Made by a program: the position numbers and the translations under genes
Part shown: positions 7,220-14,142 of the stretch, in pieces
Layout of the letters: each line of letters opens with the position of its first letter
How positions within the stretch are numbered: the stretch's first letter is position 1
NCBI GenBank assembly: GCA_900552365.1
Contig: URZP01000020.1
Span: 1-18,056 of the forward strand
DNA: 18,056 bases
Reading direction: 5' to 3'
Source: an uncultured Coriobacteriaceae bacterium
GTDB lineage: Bacteria; Actinomycetota; Coriobacteriia; Coriobacteriales; Eggerthellaceae
Notes under the pieces: model-generated
What the model was told of the DNA's origin: nothing
The model's input: only the letters and a program-made list of their open reading frames with translations
Database searches by the model: none

Positions 7220-8065
7220 ATGAAGGTCATCGATTTCAGGTTCCGTCCGCATATCAAGGCTACCTTAGAAGGTTTGGCCAATAGCCCGATCTTCCGTAAG
7301 GGCCTGCTTGCAAACGGCGTCAACCTTGATCTGTTCGTGGCTCAGGCGCAAAGCGTCGAAGAAGTCACCGATCAGCTAAGGAAAGACGACATCTACAAGG
7401 CCGTGATCGTGGGTCGCGATGCTGAAACCACGTATGGTTTCAAGCCCAACAATCAGGATACGGCCGACTTCATCGCTCTTGCCCCCGACCTGTTCGTGGG
7501 ATTCGCCGGTCTTGACCCTCATAAGGGAAGCGAATCGGTGAAGACGCTTGAAGACTTGGTTACGAACAAGGGCTTCGCCGGTGCGGCGATCGACCCCATT
7601 TACAACAAGGCATGCTTGTCCGATGCATGCTTCTATCCGATTTACGATGCGTGCGAACGCCTGAACGTACCGATCGTCATCACTTCCGGCCCTGCACGCT
7701 ACACGCCGGGCACCATCATGGATTACGCGAACCCGGGTTACATCGATCGCGTGGCGGCGGATTTCCCGAACCTCAAGATCGTGGTCAGCCATGGTGGATG
7801 GCCTTACATCGAAGAGATGATGGGCGTTGCGTTCCGTAATGAGAACGTTTTCTTCGAAGCGTCGGAGTACGAGCTGTTCCCGGGCAGCGACAACCTTATC
7901 AAAGCTGCATCGGGCATCCTTTCCGACAAGATGGTTTTCGCAAGCGCGCACCCGTTCGTTGACTACCGTGATGCCATCGAGCTGTACAAGACCTTGCCCT
8001 TCAGTGAGGATGTTCTTGAAAAAGTCATGTGGAAGAACGCGGCAGGGGTTCTTGGTATCGAGTAA
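7220..8065 (+). CDS. Amidohydrolase-fold protein with degenerate metal site
   Basis: This 281-residue protein resembles the amidohydrolase-2 (PF04909-like) TIM-barrel family, which includes hydrolases, lactonases and non-oxidative decarboxylases. The N-terminal ID-x-H-x-H metal motif reads IDFRFRPH (residues 4-11), with Arg at both His positions (R7, R9). The middle His position is in VITSGPAR (153-160), with no His. SHGGWP (190-195) keeps H191. The late FGSD-type motif reads FASAHP (240-245), so the catalytic Asp is absent. It may be metal-free, bind metal differently, or do different chemistry. I have a general memory of Arg-containing DFRxRP relatives beside TRAP genes, but cannot verify it. 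The ATG at 7220 has GAGGAG 8 nt upstream, so it beats the GTG at 7211. It is tightly linked to islB and so probably belongs to the same pathway. Substrate unknown. Confidence 0.75.
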   Translation: MKVIDFRFRPHIKATLEGLANSPIFRKGLLANGVNLDLFVAQAQSVEEVTDQLRKDDIYKAVIVGRDAETTYGFKPNNQDTADFIALAPDLFVGFAGLDPHKGSESVKTLEDLVTNKGFAGAAIDPIYNKACLSDACFYPIYDACERLNVPIVITSGPARYTPGTIMDYANPGYIDRVAADFPNLKIVVSHGGWPYIEEMMGVAFRNENVFFEASEYELFPGSDNLIKAASGILSDKMVFASAHPFVDYRDAIELYKTLPFSEDVLEKVMWKNAAGVLGIE

Positions 8066-8114
8066 TGGTGGTGGCAAGGCGACGTTGCGAGGCGTAAAGT
8101 GTCTTCTTGTACAA

Positions 8115-8131
8115 GCGAACGCCGTGTTCGC
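8115..8131. other. Small inverted repeat before the rubrerythrin gene
   Basis: GCGAAC and GTTCGC flank the 5-nt loop GCCGT. The repeat sits about 20 nt upstream of the rubrerythrin start. No U-run follows, so it is a weak terminator candidate for the islA unit; it could equally be an operator or chance. A second short palindrome, CTTGTACAAG, lies at 8106-8115. Confidence 0.3.
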
Positions 8132-8153
8132 AAGGTAACGAGAGGGGATACCC

Positions 8154-8690
8154 ATGGGTAAGTACACCGGAACTCAAACCGAGAAGAATCTGGCTGCTGC
8201 ATTTGCCGGCGAGTCCCAGGCAACGAACAAGTACACCTATTTTGCTTCCACGGCCCAGAAAGAGGGCTTCGAGCAGATCGCTGAGATCTTCCTGAACACC
8301 GCCGCCAACGAGCGTTACCACGCAAAGATGTGGCTGCGCGAGCTTGAGGGCATCGGCACCACCGAAGAGAACCTTGGCGCTGCTGCTGACGGTGAGAACT
8401 TCGAGTGGACCGATATGTACGAGGGCTTTGCCAAGACCGCTGAGGAAGAGGGCTTCCCCGAACTTGCCGAGAAGTTCCGTCAGGTTGGCGCTATCGAGAA
8501 GCATCACGAAGAGCGCTATCGCGCCCTGTTGAAGAACGTCACCACCGCTGCCGTCTTCGAGAAGAGCGAAGTCAAGGTGTGGGAATGCCGCAACTGCGGT
8601 CATATTGTGGTTGGCACGAAGGCCCCCGAGGTTTGCCCCGTATGCGCACATCCGCAGGCATATTTCGAGATCATGCCCGAGAACTTCTAA
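8154..8690 (+). CDS. rbr: Rubrerythrin
   Basis: Rubrerythrin is a cytoplasmic non-haem iron peroxidase that reduces H2O2 in anaerobes. It has 178 residues. The N-terminal four-helix diiron domain carries E20, the ERYH motif (E53, H56), an acidic run near E97-E99, and EKHH (E115, H118). The C-terminal rubredoxin-like domain has CRNC (C145, C148) and CPVC (C161, C164), which would hold one iron. The length is normal for the short rubrerythrin class. The ATG at 8154 follows GAGAGGGG by about 6 nt. It lies 88 bp after the amidohydrolase-like gene on the same strand, so it may have its own promoter or receive read-through. Protection of oxygen-sensitive glycyl-radical and Fe-S enzymes is a plausible local role, but rubrerythrin is common in anaerobes without such neighbours. 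Confidence 0.95.
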   Translation: MGKYTGTQTEKNLAAAFAGESQATNKYTYFASTAQKEGFEQIAEIFLNTAANERYHAKMWLRELEGIGTTEENLGAAADGENFEWTDMYEGFAKTAEEEGFPELAEKFRQVGAIEKHHEERYRALLKNVTTAAVFEKSEVKVWECRNCGHIVVGTKAPEVCPVCAHPQAYFEIMPENF

Positions 8691-8739
8691 TCCGCCGGTT
8701 TTATGTGATAGCTGCGCCCTTCAAGTGCGTGGAACAAAA

Positions 8740-8769
8740 AAGAAGCGCTCGCATATGCGAGCGCTTCTT
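8740..8769 (-). terminator. Terminator hairpin between rubrerythrin and prfC
   Basis: A perfect 30-bp palindrome contains AAGAAGCGCTCGCA and its exact complement around a TA/TA centre. On the minus strand the stem runs into TTCTTTTTT, giving a classic intrinsic terminator for prfC, which ends at 8828. On the plus strand only the T's of the stem itself follow, so termination of rubrerythrin is possible but weaker. Confidence 0.85.
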
Positions 8770-8827
8770 GCGTTTGTGGGGGTATTTGGTCGTTGGCGTG
8801 CGATCGCCCTTCAAGATCGCGGTGGCG

Positions 8828-10447
8828 TTATTTCTCGAAGGCGAGGTTTCCGACTTCCGACAGAATGAGGTCGGGGTTGCGCTCGACGGCCCAGTTAACG
8901 TTCCACGGGCTGGTGAACAGCAGCAAGTTCTTGCCACGCATATCCTCGACGCGCAGGGTATCGCGCGTGACGTTTAGTGCCGGGATGTTGATGGTGTCGG
9001 GGTCGTTCATGATCCAACGGATGTCGCTGTAAGGCAGCGGCTGGCGACGAACCTCGACGCCGTATTCCGACTTCAGGCGTTGCTCAAGCACCTCAAGTTG
9101 CAACACGCCGACAACGCCGACGATGACGCTTTCCATGCCGAATCCGGGCTCCCGGAAGATCTGAATGGCGCCTTCCTGGGCAAGCTCCTCCATGCCCTTC
9201 ACGAACTGCTTGCGCTTCAGGGTGTTCACCTGAGTGATGCGCGCGAAGATCTCGGGTGCGAAGGTGGGGATGGCAGGGTAGCGTACATGCGTTTTGCCAG
9301 CACAAACCGTGTCGCCGATGCTGAAGATGCCCGGGTCGAACAAACCGACGATATCGCCCGCATAGGCCTCGTCGACGATTGCGCGATCGTCTGCCATCAT
9401 CGAGGTGCCCGTGGCAAGCTTGAGTTTCTTACCGCCCTGAATGTGGAAAGCCTCCATGCCGCGCTCGAACTTGCCCGTGCAAATGCGCACGAATGCAATG
9501 CGGTCGCGGTGGTTCTTGTCCATGTTCGCCTGGATTTTGAAGACGAAACCAGAGAAGTCGGGGCAGGTTGGCTCGACGGGCTGCTCGGTTTCCTGGTCGA
9601 TGTAGGCTCTGGGGCTGGGTGCCAAGCGCAGGAACTCCTTCAGGAAGGGTTCAACGCCGAAGTTGGTAAGAGCCGAGCCGAAGAACACAGGAGACAGCTT
9701 GCCGACAGCCACGTCATCAAGGTTGAGCTCGTCGCCCGCGCCATCAAGAAGCTCGATGTCGCCCATCAGGTTCTCGTGGTTGTTCTCTCCGATCAACTCG
9801 TCAAGGGCGCTGTCGCCAAGTTCGGCTTCGATTTCGGCGACCTTCTTGGTGGAGTTGCCGCGGCCTTCGCCTTCGAATGCCAAAACGTGACGGGTTTGAC
9901 GGTCGAACACGCCGCGGAAGTTGCGCCCGCTGCCGATAGGCCAGTTCATAGGGTAGGTGCCGATGCCCAACACCGACTCGATCTCTTCCATCAGGTCGAA
10001 CGGATCGCGCGCCTCACGGTCGAGCTTGTTGACGAAGGTGAAGATGGGGATATGGCGCAGCGTGCAGACCTTGAAGAGCTTCTTAGTCTGTGCCTCGACG
10101 CCCTTAGCGGCATCGATGACCATGACGGCGGCGTCGGCGGCCATGAGCGTGCGATACGTGTCTTCCGAGAAGTCTTGGTGCCCGGGGGTGTCCAGGATGT
10201 TCACGCAGCAGCCGTCGTAGTTGAACTGAAGAACCGACGAGGTTACGGAGATGCCGCGCTCTTTTTCGATGTCCATCCAGTCGGACACAGCATGCTTCGA
10301 GCTGGATTTGCCCTTAACCGAGCCGGCGGTTTGGATGCTGCCGCTGTACAGCAGCAGTTTCTCGGTGAGTGTGGTCTTGCCCGCGTCGGGGTGCGAGATG
10401 ATCGCGAACGTGCGACGCGATGAGATCTGGTCAGACAGAGCCGACAT
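8828..10447 (-). CDS. prfC: Peptide chain release factor 3 (RF3)
   Basis: RF3 is a translational GTPase that removes RF1 and RF2 from the ribosome after peptide release. It has 539 residues, the normal length. GTPase motifs are SHPDAGKTT (G1, 18-26), ERGIS (G2, 63-67), DTPGH (G3, 86-90) and NKLD (G4, 140-143). The sequence between G1 and G2 (KGKSSSKHAVSDWM) is RF3-like and unlike EF-G. The ATG at 10447 was chosen because GGAAGGA lies about 6 nt upstream and the protein then begins MSALSDQI; the open frame runs 21 codons further without support. It ends before the palindromic terminator at 8740-8769. Its leader contains the hairpin at 10490-10517. Nothing is odd in the coding region. Confidence 0.96.
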   Translation of the reverse strand: MSALSDQISSRRTFAIISHPDAGKTTLTEKLLLYSGSIQTAGSVKGKSSSKHAVSDWMDIEKERGISVTSSVLQFNYDGCCVNILDTPGHQDFSEDTYRTLMAADAAVMVIDAAKGVEAQTKKLFKVCTLRHIPIFTFVNKLDREARDPFDLMEEIESVLGIGTYPMNWPIGSGRNFRGVFDRQTRHVLAFEGEGRGNSTKKVAEIEAELGDSALDELIGENNHENLMGDIELLDGAGDELNLDDVAVGKLSPVFFGSALTNFGVEPFLKEFLRLAPSPRAYIDQETEQPVEPTCPDFSGFVFKIQANMDKNHRDRIAFVRICTGKFERGMEAFHIQGGKKLKLATGTSMMADDRAIVDEAYAGDIVGLFDPGIFSIGDTVCAGKTHVRYPAIPTFAPEIFARITQVNTLKRKQFVKGMEELAQEGAIQIFREPGFGMESVIVGVVGVLQLEVLEQRLKSEYGVEVRRQPLPYSDIRWIMNDPDTINIPALNVTRDTLRVEDMRGKNLLLFTSPWNVNWAVERNPDLILSEVGNLAFEK

Positions 10448-10489
10448 GTGGTTCCTTCCGTGTAGCTGGTGCGCCGTGGGCGCAAAACA

Positions 10490-10517
10490 ATGCACGGTGC
10501 TTTTCGGCACCGTGCAT
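10490..10517 (-). terminator. Hairpin with U-rich tail between the LOG-family gene and prfC
   Basis: ATGCACGGTGC and GCACCGTGCAT pair perfectly (11 bp) around a 6-nt loop. On the minus strand the stem is followed by TGTTTTG, a modest U-tract. It could end transcripts from the LOG-family gene, or act as an attenuator in the prfC leader if prfC starts from the TACAAT (-10-like) at 10539-10544 on the minus strand. Confidence 0.6.
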
Positions 10518-10695
10518 CTTGTCTGTGCAGTTCATGTATTGTAGCTGTTCGCGCCTTGTTGCGCGGCCTTGAAGCCCAGCTCGCGGATTATTCCACGGGA
10601 TGAGCAGGTGCGCTGCGACTTTGGGTCGCAGGTCTGCATTATTGGCCGCGGTGCGAACCCGTAAGGCACGTTCACCTTGCATCGAAGCACTTCTG
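10518..10695 (-). other. Intergenic stretch with GC-rich hairpins, no gene recognised
   Basis: No credible coding sequence lies here. On the minus strand it contains the hairpin CTGCGAC-CCAAA-GTCGCAG (about 10612-10630) inside a wider GCAG/CTGC pairing, and a GTGC/GCAC pairing around 10650-10670. It could be a structured leader or small RNA. I tried to match it to 6S RNA, SRP RNA and tRNA and could not. Confidence 0.3.
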
Positions 10696-11226
10696 TTAGG
10701 CGAGGATCTTCTGGATGTCCTCGAGCGTGTCGGCGAAGTGGATTCCCTTCTGGCGCTCGTCGCTCGAGAGACCCTCGTCCTTCATCGTTTGCAGGAATGC
10801 CTTCATGTGGTTGTAGTAGCCGTTCAGGTTGTAGAAGATGCACGGGGCATCAAGCTGCTTAAGCGAAACTTGTGACATGACCTCGGCGATTTCCTCGAGG
10901 GTGCCCGTGCCGCCGGGGAACGCGATGAACGCTTCGCCCAGCTCGATCATCTTCGCTTTGCGTTCTGCCATGGTGTCGGTGACGATGAGCTCGGTGAGCG
11001 TGTCAAGTTGATGGTCGAGCTCCATGAAGTACGTCGGTTCAACGCCGATTACCTCGCCGCCCGCGTCAAGCGCGCTTGTAGCAAGAACACCCATCAGTCC
11101 GGTCTTCGAGCCGCCGTAAACAAGGGTGTTCCCGCTTTCGGCTATCCAGCGCCCAAGTTCGGTGGCAGCGTTTCGCAGCGCGTCGCCTTTTCCTTCGAAG
11201 GCGCCCAAGTACACCGTGATTTTCAT
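10696..11226 (-). CDS. LOG-family (TIGR00730) Rossmann-fold protein, putative nucleoside-5'-monophosphate phosphoribohydrolase
   Basis: Members of this family hydrolyse nucleoside (often cytokinin-type) 5'-monophosphates to base and ribose 5-phosphate; the bacterial role is often unclear. The protein has 176 residues. Seen motifs are GGSKTGLMG (38-46), AERK (87-90) and PGGTGTLEE (104-112), the last being the family signature with the catalytic Glu. The N-terminus is ITVYLGAF where many relatives have VYCGSS, a small deviation. The ATG at 11226 follows AGGAGAA by about 8 nt. It is divergent from the peptidase gene, and a gap of about 180 bp with hairpins separates it from prfC downstream. The family is clear; the substrate is not. 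Older annotations would call it a lysine decarboxylase family protein, which is misleading. Confidence 0.9.
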   Translation of the reverse strand: MKITVYLGAFEGKGDALRNAATELGRWIAESGNTLVYGGSKTGLMGVLATSALDAGGEVIGVEPTYFMELDHQLDTLTELIVTDTMAERKAKMIELGEAFIAFPGGTGTLEEIAEVMSQVSLKQLDAPCIFYNLNGYYNHMKAFLQTMKDEGLSSDERQKGIHFADTLEDIQKILA

Positions 11227-11532
11227 AAAATGGTTCTCCTTTCGTCCGAGATACTGTATCAGATAGCCGAGCAGCCTTCTTGATCGTTTGCAAACCGAAA
11301 CTGCCGTTGTCGGGCGTAAGATGCCGTTATTGGTTGGTGGGTGCAGGCTGAAAGCGTTCGTATTCTGTTCTTAAGCGGAATGGAGAGTCAATCCGGATGG
11401 GCGAGTAAACGTTTCGGGCCGAAGCGTCTTGCGCAGACGCGTTTAACGAGACGAGCGGCCTTAATTCTGCAAAGGGTGCAGGACATTATTATCCTTGGCC
11501 GATCATGTTTCTTCGACGTCAAGGAGGCCCTC
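11227..11532. other. Divergent intergenic region between the LOG-family gene and the peptidase gene
   Basis: No gene is supported in these 306 bp. Short palindromes occur: GATAC-T-GTATC (11250-11260), close to where a minus-strand promoter should lie, and GTTTGCAAAC (11286-11295). A hairpin GCGTCT-TGCGC-AGACGC occurs at 11424-11440. For the plus strand, TATTAT at 11487-11492 could be a -10, with only a poor -35 (TTCTGC). An open frame entering the peptidase gene from 11341 adds a non-signal-like N-terminus and has no ribosome binding site. Confidence 0.4.
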
Positions 11533-13203
11533 ATGAGTCGCATTCGCTGCCTGGTTGCCGTGTTCGTTTCCTTCGTTGCCGCTCTGACTCTTTTTGGGTG
11601 CGGGGCCTCTTCGGGCGCTTCTTCGTCATCTTCTGCTTCTGCGGGGAAGGGAAGCGCTTCGCCCGTCGAATTCAAATACTCGGGCAACGTCAAGCATTCG
11701 GATGTCGCGCTTGGCGAACGCTCTCGCGATTCATTCGATCAAGCAACGTATGAAGTCGATTTGAGCGAGTTCGAACTTCTGATCGAGTCGGATACAGCGG
11801 GCGCCGACAAGCTTAATCAGGCTTACGACAGGCTCGAGCGCCACATGGCCAATTTTGCGAGCGATGTCGCTCTGCTCAAGTTCGATTGGAGCCTGAACGT
11901 TGCCGACTCCAATGCGGCAAACCGTTATGGCACGAAGCTCGACATGTACGATAATGAGCTCGCGCGCTGCACCGATCTTTTCACTCGAGCCTTGGACTCT
12001 AAGCAGGGCGATGGCTTCCGTGCTCATATCGGCGAAGCTTTCGCCAGCCAGCTTGATGGCTCCCATGGCGGTACGGCGGAATCGCTGGCGTTGCGTCAAA
12101 AGTCAAACGAGCTCGCAATCTGTTATGAGCAGATGGTTGCCAGCGGGGCGAAACAGTTAGATCTTGAATCCCTGTACGTCGACTTGGTGAACACCAACAA
12201 CGCTTTGGCGCGTAGCTGCGGGTATGACAACTATGCTGAATTGGCGTACAAGCAGCGGTGCGGGCGTGATTTCAGCGTTTCGGACATCGAGATCATCCGC
12301 AAGGTGGTCGTGAGCGATTTCGTTCCTATCTATATGAGCTATATGGCCGATTCCGTTGACATGGATCTCGTTGATAAGGTGTTCGACCAGAATGACGATC
12401 CCGCTGATGTGAAACTCGAGAATCTGGGGAAGTGCCTAGTGGCCGTTTCTCCGGCTTTCGGCGAATCTTTTGAGTACCTGCAGCGCAACGGTTTGTTCGA
12501 TATAGGCATGTCAGACAGGAAAACGGTTTCTTCCAGCGGCTTCGTTCTTGAGTGCCCTAGCTACAACGACGGCATCTTGTTCGTTTCGCCTTATGGTGAA
12601 ACGGCAGATTACTTGTCGGTAGTGCACGAGTTCGGTCACTTCAATCACATGTATCGCGTGCAAGCCAATGCATTCTTGCCAAACAGCCTTCCTGATGTCC
12701 AAGAGTCTATGTCGCAGTCGCTCGAACTTTTATGTTACGGTTCGTATAACTGGCTTTGCCCTGGTTATGGCAAGGCTTTGGCCCAATATGCTGTCTTAGA
12801 CAAGATGCTCATGGTTCGCGACAGCTTCGCCATTGATGAGGCCGAGTATCGTGCTTACACGACGTCTGATCTAACGGTTGAGAAGCTTCATTCCATCTGG
12901 GATGACGTTGTCAAGAAGTATCAGATGCCCGACGACAGCGATTCGTTCACCACGGTGTCGCAGGTGTACACCAATCCGTTCTATTACGTCGGGTACGGCA
13001 CGTCGGCCTTGGTCGCGTTCGATCTCTACGTCGAATCGTTGACGGATTACGATGCGGCTGTTACGAAGTACCTGAAGATGACCGAGGTTCCGCCCGAGAC
13101 TGCTTTCAGGAAGATGCTCGAGATCGCAGGAATCAACGACGTTCTGGATGCGAAGGCGGTTTCGGGTTTGTGTAAGAAGCTGGATGAAGCTCTGTGTGGG
13201 TGA
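11533..13203 (+). CDS. M3-like zinc metallopeptidase lipoprotein
   Basis: The predicted product is a surface-anchored oligopeptidase of 556 residues. The first residues (MSRIRCLVAVFVSFVAALTLFGC) form a lipoprotein signal with lipobox LFGC (C23). A Ser/Ala/Gly-rich linker follows (24-43). The zinc motif is HEFGH (365-369), and E391 or E398 is a candidate third ligand. The downstream NPFYYVGYGTSALVAFDLY (481-499) resembles the tyrosine-rich substrate-binding stretch of M3 (oligoendopeptidase F-like) enzymes. The ATG at 11533 was chosen because AAGGAGG lies 5 nt upstream and it exposes the signal peptide. Most M3 peptidases are cytoplasmic, so a lipid-anchored form is less usual. It may process peptides at the cell surface for uptake. 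The metallopeptidase call is firm; the exact subfamily is less so. Confidence 0.85.
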   Translation: MSRIRCLVAVFVSFVAALTLFGCGASSGASSSSSASAGKGSASPVEFKYSGNVKHSDVALGERSRDSFDQATYEVDLSEFELLIESDTAGADKLNQAYDRLERHMANFASDVALLKFDWSLNVADSNAANRYGTKLDMYDNELARCTDLFTRALDSKQGDGFRAHIGEAFASQLDGSHGGTAESLALRQKSNELAICYEQMVASGAKQLDLESLYVDLVNTNNALARSCGYDNYAELAYKQRCGRDFSVSDIEIIRKVVVSDFVPIYMSYMADSVDMDLVDKVFDQNDDPADVKLENLGKCLVAVSPAFGESFEYLQRNGLFDIGMSDRKTVSSSGFVLECPSYNDGILFVSPYGETADYLSVVHEFGHFNHMYRVQANAFLPNSLPDVQESMSQSLELLCYGSYNWLCPGYGKALAQYAVLDKMLMVRDSFAIDEAEYRAYTTSDLTVEKLHSIWDDVVKKYQMPDDSDSFTTVSQVYTNPFYYVGYGTSALVAFDLYVESLTDYDAAVTKYLKMTEVPPETAFRKMLEIAGINDVLDAKAVSGLCKKLDEALCG

Positions 13204-13379
13204 TGGGCTGGCGGTCGCGGTATTTTTGTTTTGAGACGAGCGTTCCCGCAGTTGGCGGTAGTGCCCGTTTTGAGTTTCGGTAGGTGATTGTTTCGCGTCG
13301 AATGATCACGCAGGCTAGGATCGCTGCATTTGGGCGTGCCATACTCGGGTTGTTGTTCTCCTGAACGTGAGGAGTGAAA

Positions 13380-13955
13380 ATGGCTCAGAAAATCGTCACG
13401 CGAGAAGAGTTGCTTGAAAACGCTTATCGCATCGCCGAGGAAAACGGTGTGTCGGCTTTGTCCATCCGAGGCTTGGCCAGGGCAAGCGCGGTTAGTGTCG
13501 GCACGGTTTACCGCTATTTTTCCGCGAAGGAAGAGCTTACGGTTGCTGTTATCCAGCTGTATTTCGCGCACGCCTTTTACGAACGTTTCTGCCATATCGA
13601 TCCTACCGTCGGCTACCTCGACTTTTGCCGCAAGATGTACGTTAGCATGTGCGAGACTCTCGATCACTTCAGGGAAAACTGGCTGCGCGGCGTTGATGCC
13701 CTTCCTGCTGCCGAGAAGGCTGCAGCGCGTATGAAGGAGTCAGAGCAGCTTGCTCATGTCGTGCACGGTTTGGTTCAGGTGTACGAGCACGACAATCGCA
13801 TTTCGCCCGATCTACCTGAAGGGTTCACCCCCGAAAAGGTTTGCAAGTTCACGTTTTTCAACGTGCTCCAAAGTGTTCGCACGCGCGAGGACGATTGCTC
13901 TGTTTTGTTCGGCATGCTTGAGTGCGCTTTATACGGAGATCGCACGGCCTTATGA
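13380..13955 (+). CDS. TetR/AcrR-family transcriptional regulator
   Basis: This 191-residue regulator has an N-terminal helix-turn-helix: LSIRGLARASAVSVGTVYRY (27-46), followed by FSAKEEL, the usual TetR arrangement. The C-terminal part is helical, shows no recognisable ligand motif, and contains several Cys and His residues. The ATG at 13380 follows AGGAG by 5 nt; the in-frame GTG at 13374 overlaps that site and is unlikely. It is preceded by about 175 bp without a gene after the peptidase and is convergent with brnQ. Its target cannot be told from the sequence. It is more than 5 kb from the islA unit and is not an obvious regulator of it. Confidence 0.9.
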   Translation: MAQKIVTREELLENAYRIAEENGVSALSIRGLARASAVSVGTVYRYFSAKEELTVAVIQLYFAHAFYERFCHIDPTVGYLDFCRKMYVSMCETLDHFRENWLRGVDALPAAEKAAARMKESEQLAHVVHGLVQVYEHDNRISPDLPEGFTPEKVCKFTFFNVLQSVRTREDDCSVLFGMLECALYGDRTAL

Positions 13956-14079
13956 TTTTGGGGCCTCAGGCTGCGGGCATTGCGGCGGGCGATATCATCA
14001 CGTTCGACTCGTAGCATCTTGACCATACGGAAGCCCATGGGGATGCATGGACGATAAGGGTTGTTTCCAAGCAAATGGA

Positions 14080-14115
14080 AAGGCGCATCGCCGACATTGG
14101 TCGACGGTGCGCCTT
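14080..14115 (-). terminator. Hairpin between the tetR-type gene and brnQ
   Basis: AAGGCGCATCG (14080-14090) pairs with CGGTGCGCCTT (14105-14115), with one wobble pair, and an inner CGAC/GTCG can extend the helix. On the minus strand it is followed by TCCATTTGC, on the plus strand by TGGCGG. It probably ends brnQ, whose stop is at 14143, and may work in both directions. Confidence 0.65.
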
Positions 14116-14142
14116 TGGCGGAGTGCTGAGCGGTGTTGAACG

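Noticed and set aside
9080..10423. Long + strand open frame across prfC
   Set aside because: It is the antisense shadow of prfC, whose minus-strand product has all GTPase motifs and a good ribosome binding site.
11286..11295. GTTTGCAAAC palindrome, superficially like the TGCAA operator
   Set aside because: It lacks the 7-bp spacer and the third half-site, and lies by unrelated genes; probably chance.
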